Notes: generated by a model not told the origin, from the letters alone. 17,054 nucleotides of DNA from CADCTB01 sp038214685 (GCA_038214685.1 JBBQRO010000064.1:1-17054); one strand, 5' to 3'. Positions 1-7,734 are shown, counted from the first letter of the stretch. Made by a program: numbers and translations.

Positions 1-117
1 GTGGGCGACGGCCTTCTGGCCGACCCGCCGGACGCCTGGGAGTCGGTCGACCCGGTCGAGCCGGTCGATTCCATCGAGCCTCCGGACCTCCTGGGCGAGC
101 CCACGCCCCGCCTCTAG
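1..117 (+). CDS. C-terminal tail of an unknown gene (partial)
   Basis: An open frame runs from the first base to a TAG stop and encodes 38 residues rich in Asp, Glu and Pro, in the style of a disordered acidic tail. The first codon is GTG, but nothing upstream is visible, so this is most likely the end of a longer protein. It is convergent with the phosphatase gene, whose stop lies 11 bases away. No domain is recognisable and no function can be given. The codon pattern (G/C in third positions) fits the neighbouring genes, but a fragment this short could also be chance. Confidence 0.35.
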   Translation: MGDGLLADPPDAWESVDPVEPVDSIEPPDLLGEPTPRL

Positions 118-128
118 CGAGCCCGGCT

Positions 129-944
129 TTACCCGGGGAGCACGGCGCGGCGCACCGCCCGCACGATGGTCCGCTCCTCGAAGCGACGCACGGTGAGGTC
201 GTCGGTAAGGGCGCGGACGACGTAGATACCCCGTCCGGTCTCGGCGTCGAGGTCGGGATCCTCCATGCGATGGCTGAGCTCCATGCCCGCCCCGTCGTCC
301 TCCACCTCCACGACCAGCGCGTCTCCGTCGGCCCAGGCCCGCATGGCCAGTGCGCCCGGCTTGCCGCTGGCGTGCCGCACCGCGTTGGAGCACAGCTCGG
401 AGGCCACGAGCAGCAGGTCGTCGCGCTCACTGTCGTCGATGGCCAGGTGTTCCAACCAGTCGCCCAGCAGGTGGCGGGCCAGGGGCACGGTGGCCAGGCT
501 GGGCGAGAACCGGTACTCGAAGGCGCCCAGTGGCGGGGTGGGGTCGCTGCCGGGAGGGACCCGGCGGCGCAGCACCAGGGCGAGGGAGTCGTCACGGCGC
601 ATGGCGCCGGACAGGGACCGCTCGACCAGTGCCCGGGCCAGGTGGGGAGCGGGGTACCTGGCCGTCTCCCCCGCCGCCTTGGTGATGCGCTCGAGCCCGA
701 CCACGATGTCCTTGGTGGCTTCGATGAGCCCGTCGGTGTAGAGGACCAGGGTGCCGCTGCGTCCGAGGGTGAGCTCCACGACCTGGGTCGTCCCTGCGCC
801 CGGATAGCCGATGGGAATGCCGGGGGCGGCGACCTGACGCACCGACCCGTCTGCCGAGATCACCAGGGCGGGCGGGTGGCCGCCTCCCGCCAGCCGCAGG
901 TGGCCGTTGGAGGGCCGGTAGCGGCCCACCATCACGGTGGCCAC
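129..944 (-). CDS. C-terminal half of a SpoIIE-type serine phosphatase with HATPase domain (after the frameshift)
   Basis: This frame carries the second half of the PP2C-like SpoIIE domain. Visible elements are a GGGHPP motif near residue 20, a YTDG element near 69-72 and a late RRDDS acidic motif near 116-120. A GHKL/HATPase_c domain of the RsbW kind follows at about residues 145-268: N-box ASELCSNAVRHA (181-192), G1 box EDDGAG (215-220) and GRGI (237-240). Such proteins dephosphorylate anti-anti-sigma factors and, through the ATPase, can phosphorylate them or bind sigma factor in a partner switch. The GTG at the 5' end is probably not a true start, because the sequence continues the phosphatase domain of the upstream frame. 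It should be read with the 954-1773 part as one protein of about 547 residues. A lone downstream product would lack the GG-D metal motif. Confidence 0.8.
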   Translation of the reverse strand: MATVMVGRYRPSNGHLRLAGGGHPPALVISADGSVRQVAAPGIPIGYPGAGTTQVVELTLGRSGTLVLYTDGLIEATKDIVVGLERITKAAGETARYPAPHLARALVERSLSGAMRRDDSLALVLRRRVPPGSDPTPPLGAFEYRFSPSLATVPLARHLLGDWLEHLAIDDSERDDLLLVASELCSNAVRHASGKPGALAMRAWADGDALVVEVEDDGAGMELSHRMEDPDLDAETGRGIYVVRALTDDLTVRRFEERTIVRAVRRAVLPG

Positions 945-1773
945 CAGATCCCGGGCTCTGGGCCGTGGTAAGGGTGTCGGCCCGGGCCACGAGGTCCTCC
1001 ATCGGACAACCGTCGAGGGTGAGAAGCCGGAGGGCGTGGCAGACGCTCACCGCCTCCTTGGTGGCGCCCACGCCCTTTCCCATCACGTCGACGATGGCCA
1101 GGTGCAGGTCTCCGTCGGGCAGGACCAGCCAGTCGTAGAGGTCGCCTCCGGTGGGGGAGCTGGGATCGGCAGACACGTAGTGCACGCCCAGCTCGGCCGC
1201 TTCGGCCACCACCGGCGGCGGCTGCACCGCCTCCTGAAGCTGGTGGACGATCTCTCGCTGCACGGCCTGGAGCTCGGCCAGCCGCTCCATCGTCTCGAGG
1301 TTGTCGAACGCCACGCCCAGGTGGTCGGCGAGGGCGGCTACCGCCTCCTCGTCGGTGGGCCTGAACACCTTGGGCTCGGGATGCACGAGTAGCAGCGCGC
1401 CGTGAGGCGCGCCGTTGACCCCCAGGACGGGCACGGCGAAGCAGCTGGCGTCGGCGGGCAGCTCGAGGCGCTGGAGGAAGCGACGGTGGCGGCGGTCCAG
1501 GGCCAGGTCTCCCGAGCGCAGGATCGGGGCCAGGCCGGCGTCGGCCCGGACCATCCGGGCCAGGGCCGGGCGGGCGAAGCGGTCGATCTCACCCACAGCG
1601 ACCCCGGAGGCGGCGACCATGTCGACCCGGTCGCCCAGGCCGATGAAGGCGGCGAAGGATGCCTGGGTGAGGGAGCGCGCCTCCCCGGTGACCCACTCGA
1701 GCTTGTCGGCGATCTCACCCGTGCCGTGCACGGCCCGAGCGGCCCGAGCCAGCACCTCCACGTGGGAGCGCAT
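592..1773 (-). CDS. N-terminal half of a GAF-SpoIIE phosphatase sensor (frameshifted)
   Basis: Residues ~10-155 look like a GAF sensor domain (hydrophobic strands, then FAVPVLGVNGAPHGALLLVH). A short coiled linker (~156-183) leads into the SpoIIE/PP2C phosphatase with the metal-binding motifs GGDLYD (209-214) and VDVMGKGVGA (228-237). Homology stops at about residue 274 (TTAQSP). Beyond that the frame is Pro/Arg/Gly-rich and not protein-like, while the phosphatase domain continues in another frame. One extra G in the GGG at 950-952 explains this. The true product is inferred to be a stress or sigma-factor regulator of the RsbU type: GAF input, phosphatase, C-terminal ATPase. The start ATG is preceded by TAGCCT at 1786-1781 with a 7-nt spacer, suggesting a leaderless mRNA. 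It diverges from the hydrolase gene. The break could be a sequencing or assembly error or a real mutation. Confidence 0.75.
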   Translation of the reverse strand: MRSHVEVLARAARAVHGTGEIADKLEWVTGEARSLTQASFAAFIGLGDRVDMVAASGVAVGEIDRFARPALARMVRADAGLAPILRSGDLALDRRHRRFLQRLELPADASCFAVPVLGVNGAPHGALLLVHPEPKVFRPTDEEAVAALADHLGVAFDNLETMERLAELQAVQREIVHQLQEAVQPPPVVAEAAELGVHYVSADPSSPTGGDLYDWLVLPDGDLHLAIVDVMGKGVGATKEAVSVCHALRLLTLDGCPMEDLVARADTLTTAQSPGSGGHRDGGPLPALQRPPAAGGRRPPARPGDLGRRVGASGRRPRHSHRLSGRRDDPGRGAHPRTQRHPGPLHRRAHRSHQGHRGRARAHHQGGGGDGQVPRSPPGPGTGRAVPVRRHAP

Positions 1774-1780
1774 CAGAGCC

Positions 1781-1786
1781 AGGCTA
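1781..1786 (-). promoter_or_regulatory. -10 box (TAGCCT), leaderless promoter of the phosphatase gene
   Basis: TAGCCT fits TANNNT and lies exactly 7 nt before the ATG at 1773, so transcription would start at or next to the start codon. No Shine-Dalgarno sequence lies in that spacer. Confidence 0.5.
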
Positions 1787-1806
1787 GCGGGTCAGCCTCC
1801 AATCGG

Positions 1807-1812
1807 TAGCGT
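1807..1812 (+). promoter_or_regulatory. -10 box (TAGCGT), leaderless promoter of the hydrolase gene
   Basis: TAGCGT lies 7 nt before the ATG at 1820. It contains the alternative in-frame GTG at 1811, which argues that the ATG and not the GTG is the start. It is only 20 bp from the opposing -10 box at 1781-1786, so the two divergent promoters must share or overlap their upstream elements. Confidence 0.5.
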
Positions 1813-1819
1813 GCGGCGC

Positions 1820-2581
1820 ATGCGCTGGACGGGCGAGGCCGACACGTCGGGAGGAGTTCGCGAGCAGGGCTTCGAGGTGGAGGTCGACGGCCGGGTCGTC
1901 CCGGGCATCCTCTGGCTGCCCGCGAACGGCCTCGGGCCCAGGCCACTGGTGCTACTCGGCCACGGGGCGACGCGTCACAAGCGGATCGACTATCTCCTGG
2001 CCCTCGGGCGGGGCCTGGCCCGCGACCATGGCTTCGCGGCAGCCGCCATCGACGGTCCCGGCCACGGCGACCGGCGGGCTCCCGGCCACGACGACGACGT
2101 CGCTCTGTTCGGCGCCTTCCTGGCCGAGTGGACACGGGAGGGGACGACCGACGACATGGTGGCCGACTGGCTGGCCACGCTCGACGCCCTGCGCCGGCTC
2201 GACGACGTGGGCGACGGCCCGGTCGGCTACTGGGGCCTGTCGATGGGCACGATCTACGGCGTCCCGCTGGTGGCCGCCGAGCCTCGCGTCCAGGTGGCGG
2301 TGTTCGGCCTCATGGGCCTGGTCGGGCCGACCCGGGCGCGAATGGCCGGTGACGCAACGTCGATCACCTGTCCGGTGCTGTTCGTCCAGCAGTGGGACGA
2401 CGCACTCATTCCCCGGGCCGACGCCTTCGAGCTGTTCGATGCCATCGGCTCGTCCGACAAGCGGCTGCACGCCCATCCGGGGGACCACGCCGCCGTCCCC
2501 GTGGAGGAGATCGCCTTCTCGGCCCGGTTCCTGGCCCGCCACCTGGCTCCTCACGCCGGGGATGGCGGCGAGGACATCTGA
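1820..2581 (+). CDS. alpha/beta hydrolase (dienelactone hydrolase-like)
   Basis: A 253-residue single-domain alpha/beta hydrolase. The oxyanion-side motif LLGHGATRHK lies at 45-54, the nucleophile elbow is GLSMG with Ser141, the acid is in WDDALIP (Asp193 or Asp194), and the catalytic His223 sits in HPGDH. The length and the HGxxxxK pattern match the dienelactone hydrolase or acyl-peptide hydrolase-like group of soluble esterases. The natural substrate cannot be read from the sequence. There is no signal peptide, so it should be cytoplasmic. The frame stays open far upstream, but homology and the leaderless -10 box both place the start at this ATG. Its last 31 bp overlap the end of the convergent bsaP gene. 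Confidence 0.85.
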   Translation: MRWTGEADTSGGVREQGFEVEVDGRVVPGILWLPANGLGPRPLVLLGHGATRHKRIDYLLALGRGLARDHGFAAAAIDGPGHGDRRAPGHDDDVALFGAFLAEWTREGTTDDMVADWLATLDALRRLDDVGDGPVGYWGLSMGTIYGVPLVAAEPRVQVAVFGLMGLVGPTRARMAGDATSITCPVLFVQQWDDALIPRADAFELFDAIGSSDKRLHAHPGDHAAVPVEEIAFSARFLARHLAPHAGDGGEDI

Positions 2582-2757
2582 CCGTGTTCCCGGCACCTGG
2601 CGATGACGTGGCCGGGGAACACCTGCACCGAGAGGCGCCGGCCGCACGTCGGGCAGAAGCGGGGAGGGTCGAGGTCGGTGGTGCAGCCTTCCGGGCATTG
2701 TGGCGCCGGTCGCCCGCAGCCGGTGCAGTGCCCCGGTGCCACGGCACTGCAGGTCAC
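2551..2757 (-). CDS. bsaP: biotin synthase auxiliary protein BsaP
   Basis: A 68-residue cysteine-rich protein with C11-x2-C14, C21, C25, C35-x2-C38 and C55, and the signature FCPTCGRRLSVQVFPG followed by CREHG. This is the pattern of the small actinobacterial BsaP family (mycobacterial Rv1590 type), encoded next to bioB and needed there for biotin synthase activity. A role in supplying or repairing BioB's iron-sulfur cluster is family knowledge. The GTG start overlaps the bioB TGA as GTGA, so the two are translationally coupled and probably made in matched amounts. The C-terminus overlaps the end of the convergent hydrolase gene by 31 bp. I recognise the family from motif and context, not from a database search. 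Confidence 0.8.
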   Translation of the reverse strand: MTCSAVAPGHCTGCGRPAPQCPEGCTTDLDPPRFCPTCGRRLSVQVFPGHVIARCREHGQMSSPPSPA

Positions 2758-3752
2758 AGCACCTTCGACAGCGACCCCACCGGCATGCCCAGGTCGGCCA
2801 GCAGATCGAGGTCGGCCTGGGGGGCGCGACCCAGCGTGGTCAGGTAGTTGCCGACGATGAGGGCGTTGATGCCCGAGGTCAGGCCCAGGGCCTGGAGCTG
2901 GCGGAGGGTGACCTCCCGCCCGCCGGCGTAGCGGAGGATCACCCCGGGCAGGGCCAGTCGGAAAAGGGCGATCCAGCGGATGGCCTCGAGCGGCTCCATC
3001 AGCGGACGGTCACCCATGGGGGTGCCGGGGCGGGGGTTGAGGAAGTTCACCGGCACCTCGGCCGGGTCGACCTCGCGCAGCTGGCCCAGCAGCTCCAGCC
3101 GCTGATCGTCGGACTCGCCCAAGCCGAGAAGGACCCCGCAGCACAGCTCCATTCCTGCGTCACGAACCAGTCGGCAGGTGTCGGCCCGCTCCTCCCAGGT
3201 ATGGGTGGTCACCACCGAGGAGAAGAACGACCGGGCCGTCTCCAGATTGTGGTTGTAGCGGTGGAGGCCGGCGGCGGCCAGGCGTCGGGCCTGCTCGGGG
3301 GCGAGGATGCCCAGGCTGGCTGCCACCTGCAGTCCGGTCCGCTCGCGGATCAGGGGCACGGCCTCGATGACCCGAGCCAGCGTCCGCTCGTCGGGGCCCC
3401 GGAGGGCCACCACGATGCAGAACTCCGACGCACCCAACCGGGCCGTCTCCTCGGCCGCCGCCAGCAGCTCGTCGAGGTCGAGGAGAGGTGCGGCCCGCAC
3501 CAGGGAGGAGAAGCGGGCAGATTGGCTGCAGAACCCGCAGTCCTCCGGGCAGCCCCCGGTCTTGGCCGAGATGATTCCCTCGACCTCCACCGTGGGCCCG
3601 CACCAGGCCAGGCGGACCTGATGGGCCAGGGCCGCCAGCGCCGGCAGGGCCTCGGGCGGCAGGGCGGCCAGCGCCGCCAGCTCCTCGGCCGCCAGGACGC
3701 GCCGTTGCTCGAGCAGGGCGGTGGCGGCGGCGTCCAGCGAATCGGTCGGCAC
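2754..3752 (-). CDS. bioB: biotin synthase BioB
   Basis: A 332-residue radical SAM enzyme that inserts sulfur into dethiobiotin in the last step of biotin synthesis. The SAM-cluster motif CPEDCGFC gives Cys68, Cys72 and Cys75. YNHNLET (166-172), NFLNPRPGTP (236-245) and GNYLTT (301-306) are typical of BioB. Of the auxiliary-cluster ligands known in E. coli (Cys97, Cys128, Cys188, Arg260), equivalents are Cys112, Cys204 and Arg274, but the Cys128 position reads VAASLG with Ala145. The frame is open another 750 bases upstream, but homology begins near here. The GTG start is supported by TACCGT at 3765-3760 with a 7-nt spacer. It is coupled to bsaP downstream and diverges from the AAA ATPase gene. 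Confidence 0.95.
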   Translation of the reverse strand: MPTDSLDAAATALLEQRRVLAAEELAALAALPPEALPALAALAHQVRLAWCGPTVEVEGIISAKTGGCPEDCGFCSQSARFSSLVRAAPLLDLDELLAAAEETARLGASEFCIVVALRGPDERTLARVIEAVPLIRERTGLQVAASLGILAPEQARRLAAAGLHRYNHNLETARSFFSSVVTTHTWEERADTCRLVRDAGMELCCGVLLGLGESDDQRLELLGQLREVDPAEVPVNFLNPRPGTPMGDRPLMEPLEAIRWIALFRLALPGVILRYAGGREVTLRQLQALGLTSGINALIVGNYLTTLGRAPQADLDLLADLGMPVGSLSKVL

Positions 3753-3759
3753 CGCGGCA

Positions 3760-3765
3760 ACGGTA
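3760..3765 (-). promoter_or_regulatory. -10 box (TACCGT), leaderless promoter of bioB-bsaP
   Basis: TACCGT lies 7 nt before the GTG chosen as the bioB start, with no Shine-Dalgarno sequence between them. This fixes the start within an otherwise very long open frame. I see no clear BirA or BioR operator around it. Confidence 0.5.
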
Positions 3766-3811
3766 GCCAGTGGGCTCAAGTCGACCGGGCCGGAGGCCGA
3801 TGGGACGGGGG

Positions 3812-6391
3812 ATGACCGTGACGATCCAACGGGCCATGCAGCGGCTCGCGCCGGTCGGCGGCCCGCTGACCGGACGGACCGGGGAGCTCGACGCCCTCCG
3901 CAGGGCGTGGGCCGACGCCGCCGCCGGCCGGTGCCGGGTGGTGCTGTTGGCCGGCGAGGCCGGCTTGGGCAAGACTCGGTTGGCCGCCGAGCTGGCCGAC
4001 GAGGTCGACGGCACCGGGGCGGCCGTGCTGGTCGGCAGGTGCCCGGGGAGAGGGGCCGACCCCTTCCATCCCCTGGTCGAGGCCCTCGGCCCGATGCCCG
4101 CCGGCGAGCGTGACCGCGACACCATGCTCGGCACCCTGGCCGCCGGGGTGGCGGCCCGGGCCCGGCGGACGCCGATGCTGGTGGTGCTCGACGACCTCCA
4201 TCGCGCCGACCGGTCGACGCTGCAGGCGGTCCGCCGGCTGGTGGAGCTGGCCGGCGGCGCCCCGCTGCTAATCGTGGGGACCTACTGCGACACTGCACTC
4301 GACCGGTCCCAACCTCTGAGCGAGTTCCTCGCGGCCATGCTCCCCCGACCTGGGGTCGAGCGGATCTGTCTCGGCGGCCTGTCGCCCGAGGACCTCGGCG
4401 AGATGGTGGGTGACGTCGAGCTGGGCCGGCTCCTGTGGCGCCGGTCGGCGGGCAATCCGGTCTGGGTGGCCGAGCTCCTTCGGCCCGGCGCGCTCGATCC
4501 ACCCTCGCCCGCGAACTTCGACGCGCTGGTGGCCCGCCGGGTGAGGGCGCTCGGCCGGCCGTCCTGCTCCTTCCTCCAGGCTGCGGCCGCCCTCGGCCAG
4601 GAGTTCGCCGTCGACGTCGCCGCCGTCGCCGTCGGTTTGGCCGCCGAACGCGTTCCGGGCACGCTCAAGCAGGTTGCCGCCGCCGGCTTCATCGTCGAGG
4701 AGCCGGGCGCCGCCGGCGACACTCGGCAATTCGTGCACGACATGGTGCGCGAAGCCGTCGAGCGGCGCCTCTCTCCGGCGGCGCGCGTCGCCCTGCATCT
4801 CCGCCTCGCCCTGGCGCTCGAGCGGCTCCCCGAGCACGAGGTTCCGGCCGGGGTGCTGGCCTGGCACTTCCGGGCTGCGGCCCCGGTCGGCGGTTCCGAA
4901 CCCGCCCTCCGCCACTCGAACCGGGCCGGCAACCGGGCCATGGAGCAGCTGGCCTGGGACGAGGCGGCGATTCACTACGGGCACGCCCTGGCTGCGGCTA
5001 CGGGAGCCGGCGCCGGGACCCGCGCCGATCTCCTCCTGGTCCTCGGGGACGCCCAGCGCCTGGCTGGGGAGGCGGCCCGGGCCCGGCAGGCCTTCCTCGA
5101 AGCTGCGACTGCGGCCCGCTCGTGCTCCGACGGCCGGCGGATGGCACGGGCCGCCCTGGCCCTCGGCCACGTCGCCGCTGTGTGGGGCGCCGACCCGGAA
5201 TTGGAGGCGGTGGCCGGGGAGGCCAGGGCGATGCTCGGGCAGCAGGGCGCACCGGTACCGCCGGTAGCCCCGGCGGTGAACTTCGCCACCGAATCGCTCT
5301 ATGACTTCCTCGACGGTGTCGAGGAGGTCGACGGAGCGCCGGAACCGGTCGCTGCGGTGGCCCGGTCCGGACGGTCATCGGCGAAGGTCGCCTTGCTGCG
5401 GGCCCGCCATGTCGCCCTGGCCGGTCCGGAGCGGGTCGTCGAGCGTTCGGCCGGTGCCGGGGAAATGGTGGCCCTGGCTGCCGCCACCGGAGACGACGAG
5501 CTGGTGGCGACCGGGCTGGGCTGGCGGCTGGTCGCATCGTTGGAGCTCGGCGACATCGAGCGGGCCACGGCCGATCAGGCCGCCCACGCTGCGGTCGCTC
5601 GTCGCATCGGCCGCTTCCGCCCGCTGGCCGACGCGTCGGCCTGGTCGGCCATGCGGGCCATGCTCGACGGGCGGGCTGACGATGCCCGGTCGGCAGCGAC
5701 CGAGGCGTTTGGCCTGGCCGTCGAGGCCGACGACCCCGAGGCCGATGCGTCGGTCCTGACTCAGCGGTGGTGGCTGGCCCTGGAATGGGGCACCACGGCC
5801 GAGCTGGGCGAGGTGATCGAGGCGTGCCGGGATCGGGCGTCGTCGGCCGCCGGCGGAGGGAAGGCGTGGCGGGCAGTCCTGGCCCTGGCCCTGGTCCGCG
5901 CCGGGCATCTCGACCTGGCCGCCGAGGAGCTGCGTCGGGCCACCGACCATGGCCTAGGGGAGCTGGTACGCGATCCGGGGCGGCTCCATCCGCTGAGCTG
6001 CCTGGCCGAGGTGGCCTGGGTGCTGGGCGACGGGTACCGCGCCGCCACGGTGGGCCCCGCGTTGGAGCCTTTCGTCGACCATGTGGCCGTGGCCGGCCGG
6101 GCGCTCACATGCCACGGTTCGGTGGCCCGGGCGTGTGGGATGGTGGCCGCGTCGGCCCGGCGATGGGAGGAGGCGGAGCGCCACTTCCAGTCGGCCCTCG
6201 CCGTCCATAACCGGATCGGGGCCCTGCCACTGCTGGCCCGGACCCGGTTCGAGTGGTCGACGGTGTTGCTGGAGCGGGGCCGCAAGGTCGACCGGCGCAG
6301 GGGCGCAGAGTGGCGACGGAAAGCGGCCGAACTGGCCACCCGGCTGGGAATGTTCCGTCTCCGCCAGGAGATCGACGCCCGGTCTACGTAG
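3812..6391 (+). CDS. AAA-type ATPase with TPR-like repeats (LAL/MalT-like, no HTH)
   Basis: About 859 residues. An N-terminal STAND/AAA_16 ATPase module has the entry motif LTGRTGELDALR (19-30), Walker A GEAGLGKT (48-55), Walker B MLVVLDDLH (122-130) and SAGNPVWVAELL (212-223). The rest is Ala/Leu-rich helical sequence of TPR-like character. This is the architecture of large LuxR-family (LAL) and MalT-like regulators, but the C-terminus ends in plain helices (LGMFRLRQEIDARST) without a LuxR helix-turn-helix, and no N-terminal DNA-binding, cyclase or kinase domain precedes the ATPase. It may act through a partner protein. The start is uncertain: GTG 3770, ATG 3800 and ATG 3812 are all in frame. 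I chose the last because homology starts soon after and a G-rich stretch (ACGGGGG) precedes it. Confidence 0.8.
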   Translation: MTVTIQRAMQRLAPVGGPLTGRTGELDALRRAWADAAAGRCRVVLLAGEAGLGKTRLAAELADEVDGTGAAVLVGRCPGRGADPFHPLVEALGPMPAGERDRDTMLGTLAAGVAARARRTPMLVVLDDLHRADRSTLQAVRRLVELAGGAPLLIVGTYCDTALDRSQPLSEFLAAMLPRPGVERICLGGLSPEDLGEMVGDVELGRLLWRRSAGNPVWVAELLRPGALDPPSPANFDALVARRVRALGRPSCSFLQAAAALGQEFAVDVAAVAVGLAAERVPGTLKQVAAAGFIVEEPGAAGDTRQFVHDMVREAVERRLSPAARVALHLRLALALERLPEHEVPAGVLAWHFRAAAPVGGSEPALRHSNRAGNRAMEQLAWDEAAIHYGHALAAATGAGAGTRADLLLVLGDAQRLAGEAARARQAFLEAATAARSCSDGRRMARAALALGHVAAVWGADPELEAVAGEARAMLGQQGAPVPPVAPAVNFATESLYDFLDGVEEVDGAPEPVAAVARSGRSSAKVALLRARHVALAGPERVVERSAGAGEMVALAAATGDDELVATGLGWRLVASLELGDIERATADQAAHAAVARRIGRFRPLADASAWSAMRAMLDGRADDARSAATEAFGLAVEADDPEADASVLTQRWWLALEWGTTAELGEVIEACRDRASSAAGGGKAWRAVLALALVRAGHLDLAAEELRRATDHGLGELVRDPGRLHPLSCLAEVAWVLGDGYRAATVGPALEPFVDHVAVAGRALTCHGSVARACGMVAASARRWEEAERHFQSALAVHNRIGALPLLARTRFEWSTVLLERGRKVDRRRGAEWRRKAAELATRLGMFRLRQEIDARST

Positions 6392-6403
6392 CATCGGCGG
6401 GCA

Positions 6404-7084
6404 GTGACGATCGACGTGGTGATTCCGGCCCGCAACGAGGCGACCACGGTCGGCGACGTGGTGGCCGCCGCCCTGGCCTGCCGCTACACCCGCGAGGTCG
6501 TGGTGGTCGACGACGGCTCCACCGACGGGACGAGCGATCGGGCCCTGGCCGCCGGGGCCAAGGTTGTGCGTCGGGAGACGCCGACGGGCTCGAAAGCCAA
6601 CGCCATGGAGCTCGGCGTGGCTGCCACAGACGCAGAGGCCATTCTCTTCTGCGACGCCGACTGCGTGGGCCTCACCGGCGCTCACCTGGACGACATCTGT
6701 CGCCCCTACCTCGAAGGCCGGGCGGCCATGTCGGTGGGGTGGTTCGACTACGGGATGCTGAACCCTCTGGTGCGGCGCCTGCCGCCCACCAGCGGCGAGC
6801 GGATAGTGCCCCGGTGGGTGTGGGACTCCGTCCACCCGGAGAAACGAACCGGGTACTCGATCGAGATCATGCTCAACGAGGTCATCGCCGAGGGTCGCCT
6901 GCCCACCACGGTGCGCATCATGGCGGGCGTCACCCACCGCACCAAGCGGGACAAGCTCGGGTCCCGCAAGGGCTACCGGGAGACGTGGCGCATGTTCTGG
7001 CACCTCGTCGGGCTGCCGGTGCGCGGCGTGGTCCGGTGGCGAACCTGCTGGTTCTACCTGCGGGAGCTCACGGTCGAAGACTGA
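6404..7084 (+). CDS. glycosyltransferase family 2
   Basis: A 226-residue GT-A fold enzyme. It opens with VVIPARNEATTVGDVV (5-20), has the nucleotide-binding motif VVVDDGSTDGT (33-43) and the metal-binding DAD at 84-86. It has no membrane segment, so it should be a soluble or peripheral sugar transferase. The opening resembles glucosyl-3-phosphoglycerate synthases and polyprenyl-phosphate sugar transferases, but the protein is clearly shorter than GpgS, so donor and acceptor stay open. GTG start, 12 bases after the ATPase stop. A TAGCAT box overlapping that stop codon (6389-6394) lies 9 nt ahead and may give it its own promoter. Convergent with the methyltransferase gene, only 5 bp between stops. 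Confidence 0.85.
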   Translation: MTIDVVIPARNEATTVGDVVAAALACRYTREVVVVDDGSTDGTSDRALAAGAKVVRRETPTGSKANAMELGVAATDAEAILFCDADCVGLTGAHLDDICRPYLEGRAAMSVGWFDYGMLNPLVRRLPPTSGERIVPRWVWDSVHPEKRTGYSIEIMLNEVIAEGRLPTTVRIMAGVTHRTKRDKLGSRKGYRETWRMFWHLVGLPVRGVVRWRTCWFYLRELTVED

Positions 7085-7089
7085 TCGAG

Positions 7090-7734
7090 TCAGGCCGGGC
7101 GGCGGGCCACCACGGTGACGAGCGGCGGGAGGACGACGGGGTCGTCGCCCGGGTCGACACCGGTGAGGTGGGCCAGGTAGTCGGCCACGGGGCCCGGACC
7201 GGCGCCGGCCGGGGCCTCGGCCCATGCGTCGACCACCTCGAGGCCGGCCTGGCGGGCCAGGGCCGGTAGCAGGGCGCCGACGTCGGGATGGCGGGCGTCG
7301 GGCATGGACAGGGGAGTGCCGCCCACCCGGCCGGCGGTGGTGATCGGCTCCTGGGCCACCACCCAGCCCCGGGGGCGCACGGCGGCGCCCATGCGGGTCA
7401 GCACCACGAGAGGATCGAGCACATGCAGGAGGAGGAAGCGGCAGAAGGCCAGGTCGACCGGCTCGGGGAGCAGCAGTTCCTCGCCAGTCTGGGTGATGGC
7501 CACGACCTGAGCGGACGCCGCCGCCAACTCCGCCACCTGGTCGCGTGCGGAAGGGTCACTGTCGATGGCGTACACCCGCCCGTCCCGGCCGACGATCTCG
7601 GCCAGAGCCACGCTCACGTCGCCGCCGCCGGCGCCCACGTCGGCGCAGCGCCACCCCTCGCGCAGGCCGAGGCGGTCGAGGGCGGTCATGAGCGGCCGCC
7701 GGTACAGGTCGTTGCGCAGGCCGAGCTCGATCAT
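7090..7734 (-). CDS. class I SAM-dependent methyltransferase
   Basis: A 214-residue Rossmann methyltransferase. Motif I is ADVGAGGGDVSVAL (31-44), followed by the acidic end of strand beta-2 in VYAIDSDP (54-61). A later element FCRFLLLHV corresponds to motif IV and the following helix, and WVVAQEP is a motif-V-like strand. The layout is that of the UbiE/Methyltransf_11 group acting on small molecules, but no substrate can be assigned. The ATG start is preceded by TAACGT at 7746-7741 with a 6-nt spacer. It is transcribed away from mutY, and the two start codons are only 23 bp apart. Confidence 0.8.
   Translation of the reverse strand: MIELGLRNDLYRRPLMTALDRLGLREGWRCADVGAGGGDVSVALAEIVGRDGRVYAIDSDPSARDQVAELAAASAQVVAITQTGEELLLPEPVDLAFCRFLLLHVLDPLVVLTRMGAAVRPRGWVVAQEPITTAGRVGGTPLSMPDARHPDVGALLPALARQAGLEVVDAWAEAPAGAGPGPVADYLAHLTGVDPGDDPVVLPPLVTVVARRPA

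Noticed and set aside
950..955. Programmed ribosomal frameshift in the phosphatase gene
   Set aside because: CCCGGG is not a known slippery heptamer and no stimulatory structure is evident. A simple indel is more likely.
3753..4502. N-terminal extension of BioB to 582 residues
   Set aside because: The extension is Arg/Pro/Gly-rich and antisense to the ATPase Walker region. Homology and the -10 box support GTG 3752.
5954..7225. A 423-codon minus-strand frame across the ATPase end and the glycosyltransferase
   Set aside because: Low-complexity Pro/Gly/Arg product with no domain, opposite two recognisable genes.
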